DNA of 64,000 nucleotides. Origin: Rhodococcus sp. 14-2483-1-2. Its GTDB lineage: Bacteria; Actinomycetota; Actinomycetes; Mycobacteriales; Mycobacteriaceae. Shown here in pieces: positions 62,292 through 64,000 of this stretch (positions are counted from its first letter, which is position 1; every line of letters begins with the position of its first letter). Position numbers and translations under genes: made by a program. Where the stretch lies: contig NZ_NPFW01000014.1 of NCBI RefSeq assembly GCF_002259405.1, positions 248,001-312,000 on the forward strand, in the 5' to 3' direction. Below the pieces are notes generated by a model. That model saw only the letters and a program-made list of their open reading frames with translations. It ran no database searches and was not told the origin of the DNA.

Positions 62292-62792
62292 ATGACCGAC
62301 GCATCGCTTCGTGAGCTGACCTGCGCACGGTGGGCGGAGTTCAACCCCGACCTCGACGCCTCGCCGATGCAGGTGGTTGCCCAGATCAAGCGCATCGTCG
62401 CGCTCCTCGAGCTGGCCGTCGAACCGATTTACGCCGAGGCCGGCGTCACGGTGGCCGAAGTCGAATTGATGGTGCCGTTGCGCTACGGCACCGAACCCGT
62501 GACGGCAGTTCGGTTGGCCGAATTGCTCGGCATGACGCGCGCCGGAGTCAGCAAGGCGTTGGGAAAGCTCGAACGTCGCGGCTTCCTCGAGCGCGTGCAG
62601 AATGCAGAGGATCGGAGGTCTGCGTCGATCACGTTGACCGACGCGGGCAAAGATGTTGTGGACGAGGTCTTTCCGCGCGAGCTCGCGGCTCACGGCCGAT
62701 TGTTCGACGCGTTGGGTGCGCGACGGGAGCGGGTCCTCGAAGCCCTCGATGTATTGGCCGAGTCGATGGAGGACGGTGTGTCCTCGCAGTGA
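62292..62792 (+). CDS. MarR-family transcriptional regulator
   Basis: The 166-residue protein has a MarR winged helix: VTVAEVELMVPLRYGTEPVTAVRLAELLGMTRAGVSKALGKLERRGFLERV, with the DRRSASITLTDAG wing. No redox cysteine is obvious beyond Cys near the N-terminus. ATG 62292 is used; GTG 62286 and TTG 62280 are in frame. It likely controls the divergent FAD oxidoreductase and itself. The inducer is unknown. Confidence 0.87.
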   Translation: MTDASLRELTCARWAEFNPDLDASPMQVVAQIKRIVALLELAVEPIYAEAGVTVAEVELMVPLRYGTEPVTAVRLAELLGMTRAGVSKALGKLERRGFLERVQNAEDRRSASITLTDAGKDVVDEVFPRELAAHGRLFDALGARRERVLEALDVLAESMEDGVSSQ

Positions 62793-62859
62793 CGACTCCA
62801 TCGGCCTGCGACGCCGCTACGCTCGGCAGCACGTGCAGGGCAATCCCGGAGGCGGCACA

Positions 62860-63201
62860 GTGAACACCTTTCAGAAGTCGGCAGCAGCGTTCAACAAGGT
62901 TTTTGTGGTCGTCATGAAGGCGCCGGTACTCGACAGAGTGCTGGGGCGGTCGATGGGAATCCTGACCTACACCGGCCGAAAATCCGGCAAGGAGTTCTCA
63001 CTGCCTGTGGCCTACAAGCGAACGGGCAATCACGTGAAAGTTGCGGTGGCCGTGCCGGACAAGAAGAACTGGTGGCGAAATTTCGAGAGCGACGGCGGTC
63101 GAGTCGATGTCGACCTCGGCGGCGTCCATCATTCCGGCCTTGCCGTGGCGACTCGTGACGATCGTGGGCGAGTAACTGTCGACATCGACTTGGAGCGTTG
63201 A
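62860..63201 (+). CDS. DUF385/deazaflavin-dependent nitroreductase-like protein
   Basis: The 113-residue protein contains LGRSMGILTYTGRKSGKEFSLPVAYKRTGNHVKV and KKNWWRNFESDGG, the pattern of F420-dependent nitroreductase-like proteins (Ddn/DUF385). GGAGGCGG precedes GTG 62860. It is short for the family, and F420 use cannot be judged from the sequence. It follows the MarR gene by 67 bp. Confidence 0.75.
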   Translation: MNTFQKSAAAFNKVFVVVMKAPVLDRVLGRSMGILTYTGRKSGKEFSLPVAYKRTGNHVKVAVAVPDKKNWWRNFESDGGRVDVDLGGVHHSGLAVATRDDRGRVTVDIDLER

Positions 63202-63245
63202 ATACGTCGTAGCCGTCGGGCGCTGACGAACCCTACGATGGCGCC

Positions 63246-63626
63246 ATGAACTTTTTGATTCGGCTCGTGATCAACGCCGTTGCCATCTGGGTTGCCAAGG
63301 AATTCGTGGACGGCGTCACTGTCACCAGCTCGGGGCGCGGCGATGGGTGGGACATCGTGGTGCTGCTCGGTATCGCGGCCGTGTTGACGGTCGTCAATGC
63401 GTTCATCAAGCCGCTGGTGCAGCTCATGTCGCTGCCACTGCTGATTCTGACTCTCGGGCTGTTCACTCTCGTGATCAACGCGTTGATGCTGTTGTTGACG
63501 GGTTGGCTGTCGTCGCAGACCGGCTACGGCCTCGAGATCGTCGGGTTTGCCGCGGCGTTCTGGGGCGCGATCATCATCTCGATCGTGAATTTTCTGCTGG
63601 GCGCGTTCGTTCCCGACAAGCGCTAG
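63246..63626 (+). CDS. Phage-holin-family-type membrane protein
   Basis: The 126-residue protein has four membrane helices (LIRLVINAVAIWVAKEFV, IVVLLGIAAVLTVVNAFI, LPLLILTLGLFTLVINALMLLLTGWL, IVGFAAAFWGAIIISIVNFLL). This is the layout of the 'phage holin family, superfamily IV' membrane proteins that are widespread chromosomally and not necessarily phage-derived. Its TAG stop shares CTAG with the stop of menA. Confidence 0.82.
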   Translation: MNFLIRLVINAVAIWVAKEFVDGVTVTSSGRGDGWDIVVLLGIAAVLTVVNAFIKPLVQLMSLPLLILTLGLFTLVINALMLLLTGWLSSQTGYGLEIVGFAAAFWGAIIISIVNFLLGAFVPDKR

Positions 63627-64000
63627 GCGAAGGCCAACGCCACGCCGGTGCTCGCGCCCCAGACGAGCATCGCCAGGCCCGAATCGCGCAGTGCAGGAAT
63701 CAGCTCGAATCCGTGAGCTCCCTTGCGCACCGGGGAATTCGCGCGAGCGGCGAAGGGGAGCGCGAGCAGGCCGACCAGTGCCCATGGGGTGCGAGCGATC
63801 AGAGCGACGGTCATTGCGAACGGCACGACCAGTAGTGCGAGATGCAGGTAGCGGGTGCGGGTGTCGCCCAATCGCACTGCGAGAGTGAGCTTCCCGGATT
63901 CGGTGTCGGTGGGGATGTCGCGAAGGTTGTTGGCAACCAGGACTGCACTCGAGAACGATCCGACGGCCACCGCTGCCAGTACTCCCGCCCAGTCGATCGT
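63623..64000 (-). CDS. menA: 1,4-dihydroxy-2-naphthoate polyprenyltransferase MenA, 3' part
   Basis: The frame is open from the window edge to TAG at 63625-63623. WAGVLAAVAVGSFSSAVLVANNLRDIPTDTESGKLTLAVRLGD contains the second Asp-rich motif (NNLRDIPTD) of UbiA-type prenyltransferases, and membrane helices follow. MenA attaches the isoprenoid tail in menaquinone synthesis. The position agrees with Rv0534c. The start lies outside the window. Confidence 0.9.
   Translation of the reverse strand, partial: TIDWAGVLAAVAVGSFSSAVLVANNLRDIPTDTESGKLTLAVRLGDTRTRYLHLALLVVPFAMTVALIARTPWALVGLLALPFAARANSPVRKGAHGFELIPALRDSGLAMLVWGASTGVALAFA

Noticed and set aside
63246..63626. Phage holin suggesting a prophage
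   Set aside because: This holin-like family is common on chromosomes and no other phage gene is nearby.

Overview
The window is high-GC actinobacterial DNA with GTG/TTG starts, ATGA/GTGA stop-start overlaps and several apparently leaderless genes. Mycolic-acid lineage markers are present: an antigen-85-like mycolyltransferase, a PapA-type acyltransferase, glucosyl-3-phosphoglycerate synthase, SenX3-RegX3 and the mycobacterial-type ribosomal protein bS22. Rex upstream of hemA and the gene set around the core fit Rhodococcus or a close relative better than Mycobacterium. From memory, the gene order follows M. tuberculosis Rv0489 (gpm1) to Rv0534c (menA), interrupted by accessory insertions.

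Layout. 1-2044: end of a nucleoside/sugar ABC permease and an acyl-CoA ligase. 2051-11526: an envelope-lipid neighbourhood with gpgS and a secreted mycolyltransferase on the minus strand, and divergently a PapA acyltransferase, an MFS exporter, two secreted LIP-family lipases and a CocE-type hydrolase. 11611-13969: a DUF3558 lipoprotein, an unknown helical protein and LtrA. 13966-25121: gpmA, senX3-regX3, a cysteine-rich protein, a collapsed ppx gene, an Rv0497-like membrane protein, sugar isomerase, thioesterase, proC, an excisionase-type HTH protein, bS22, a GalE-like epimerase, an acyltransferase and a GNAT protein. 25141-32712: HAD phosphatase, glutaredoxin-like protein and the rex-hemA-hemC-hemD-hemB operon. 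32709-46733: small membrane proteins, csoR-copZ, two PQQ-type sugar dehydrogenases, a Tat cyclase-family enzyme, an acyl-CoA oxidase, a beta-lactamase-like lipoprotein, bioA-bioF-bioD, a hexapeptide-repeat protein and a PNPOx-like protein. 46851-55387: hemL, a phosphatase, the system-II cytochrome c maturation operon (TlpA/CcdA/ResB/CcsB), a MinD/EspI-like ATPase and BldC. 55586-64000: DUF4229 protein, Cds1-like desulfhydrase, PepN, a DUF222-HNH protein, a thioredoxin-reductase-like flavoprotein divergent from a MarR regulator, a DUF385-like protein, a holin-like protein and the end of menA.

Main themes are tetrapyrrole synthesis under redox control, cytochrome c maturation close to hemL, biotin synthesis, copper sensing and envelope lipid assembly. 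The most notable observations are a ppx gene reduced by a large in-frame internal deletion, a candidate glycolipid assembly and export cluster that uses an MFS protein and secreted lipases, a ten-unit hexapeptide repeat protein, and several perfect or near-perfect operators (BioQ-like, CsoR-like, Rex-like, PHO-box-like, and two palindromes with unknown or inferred regulators). No rRNA, tRNA, CRISPR array, insertion sequence or prophage was recognised.
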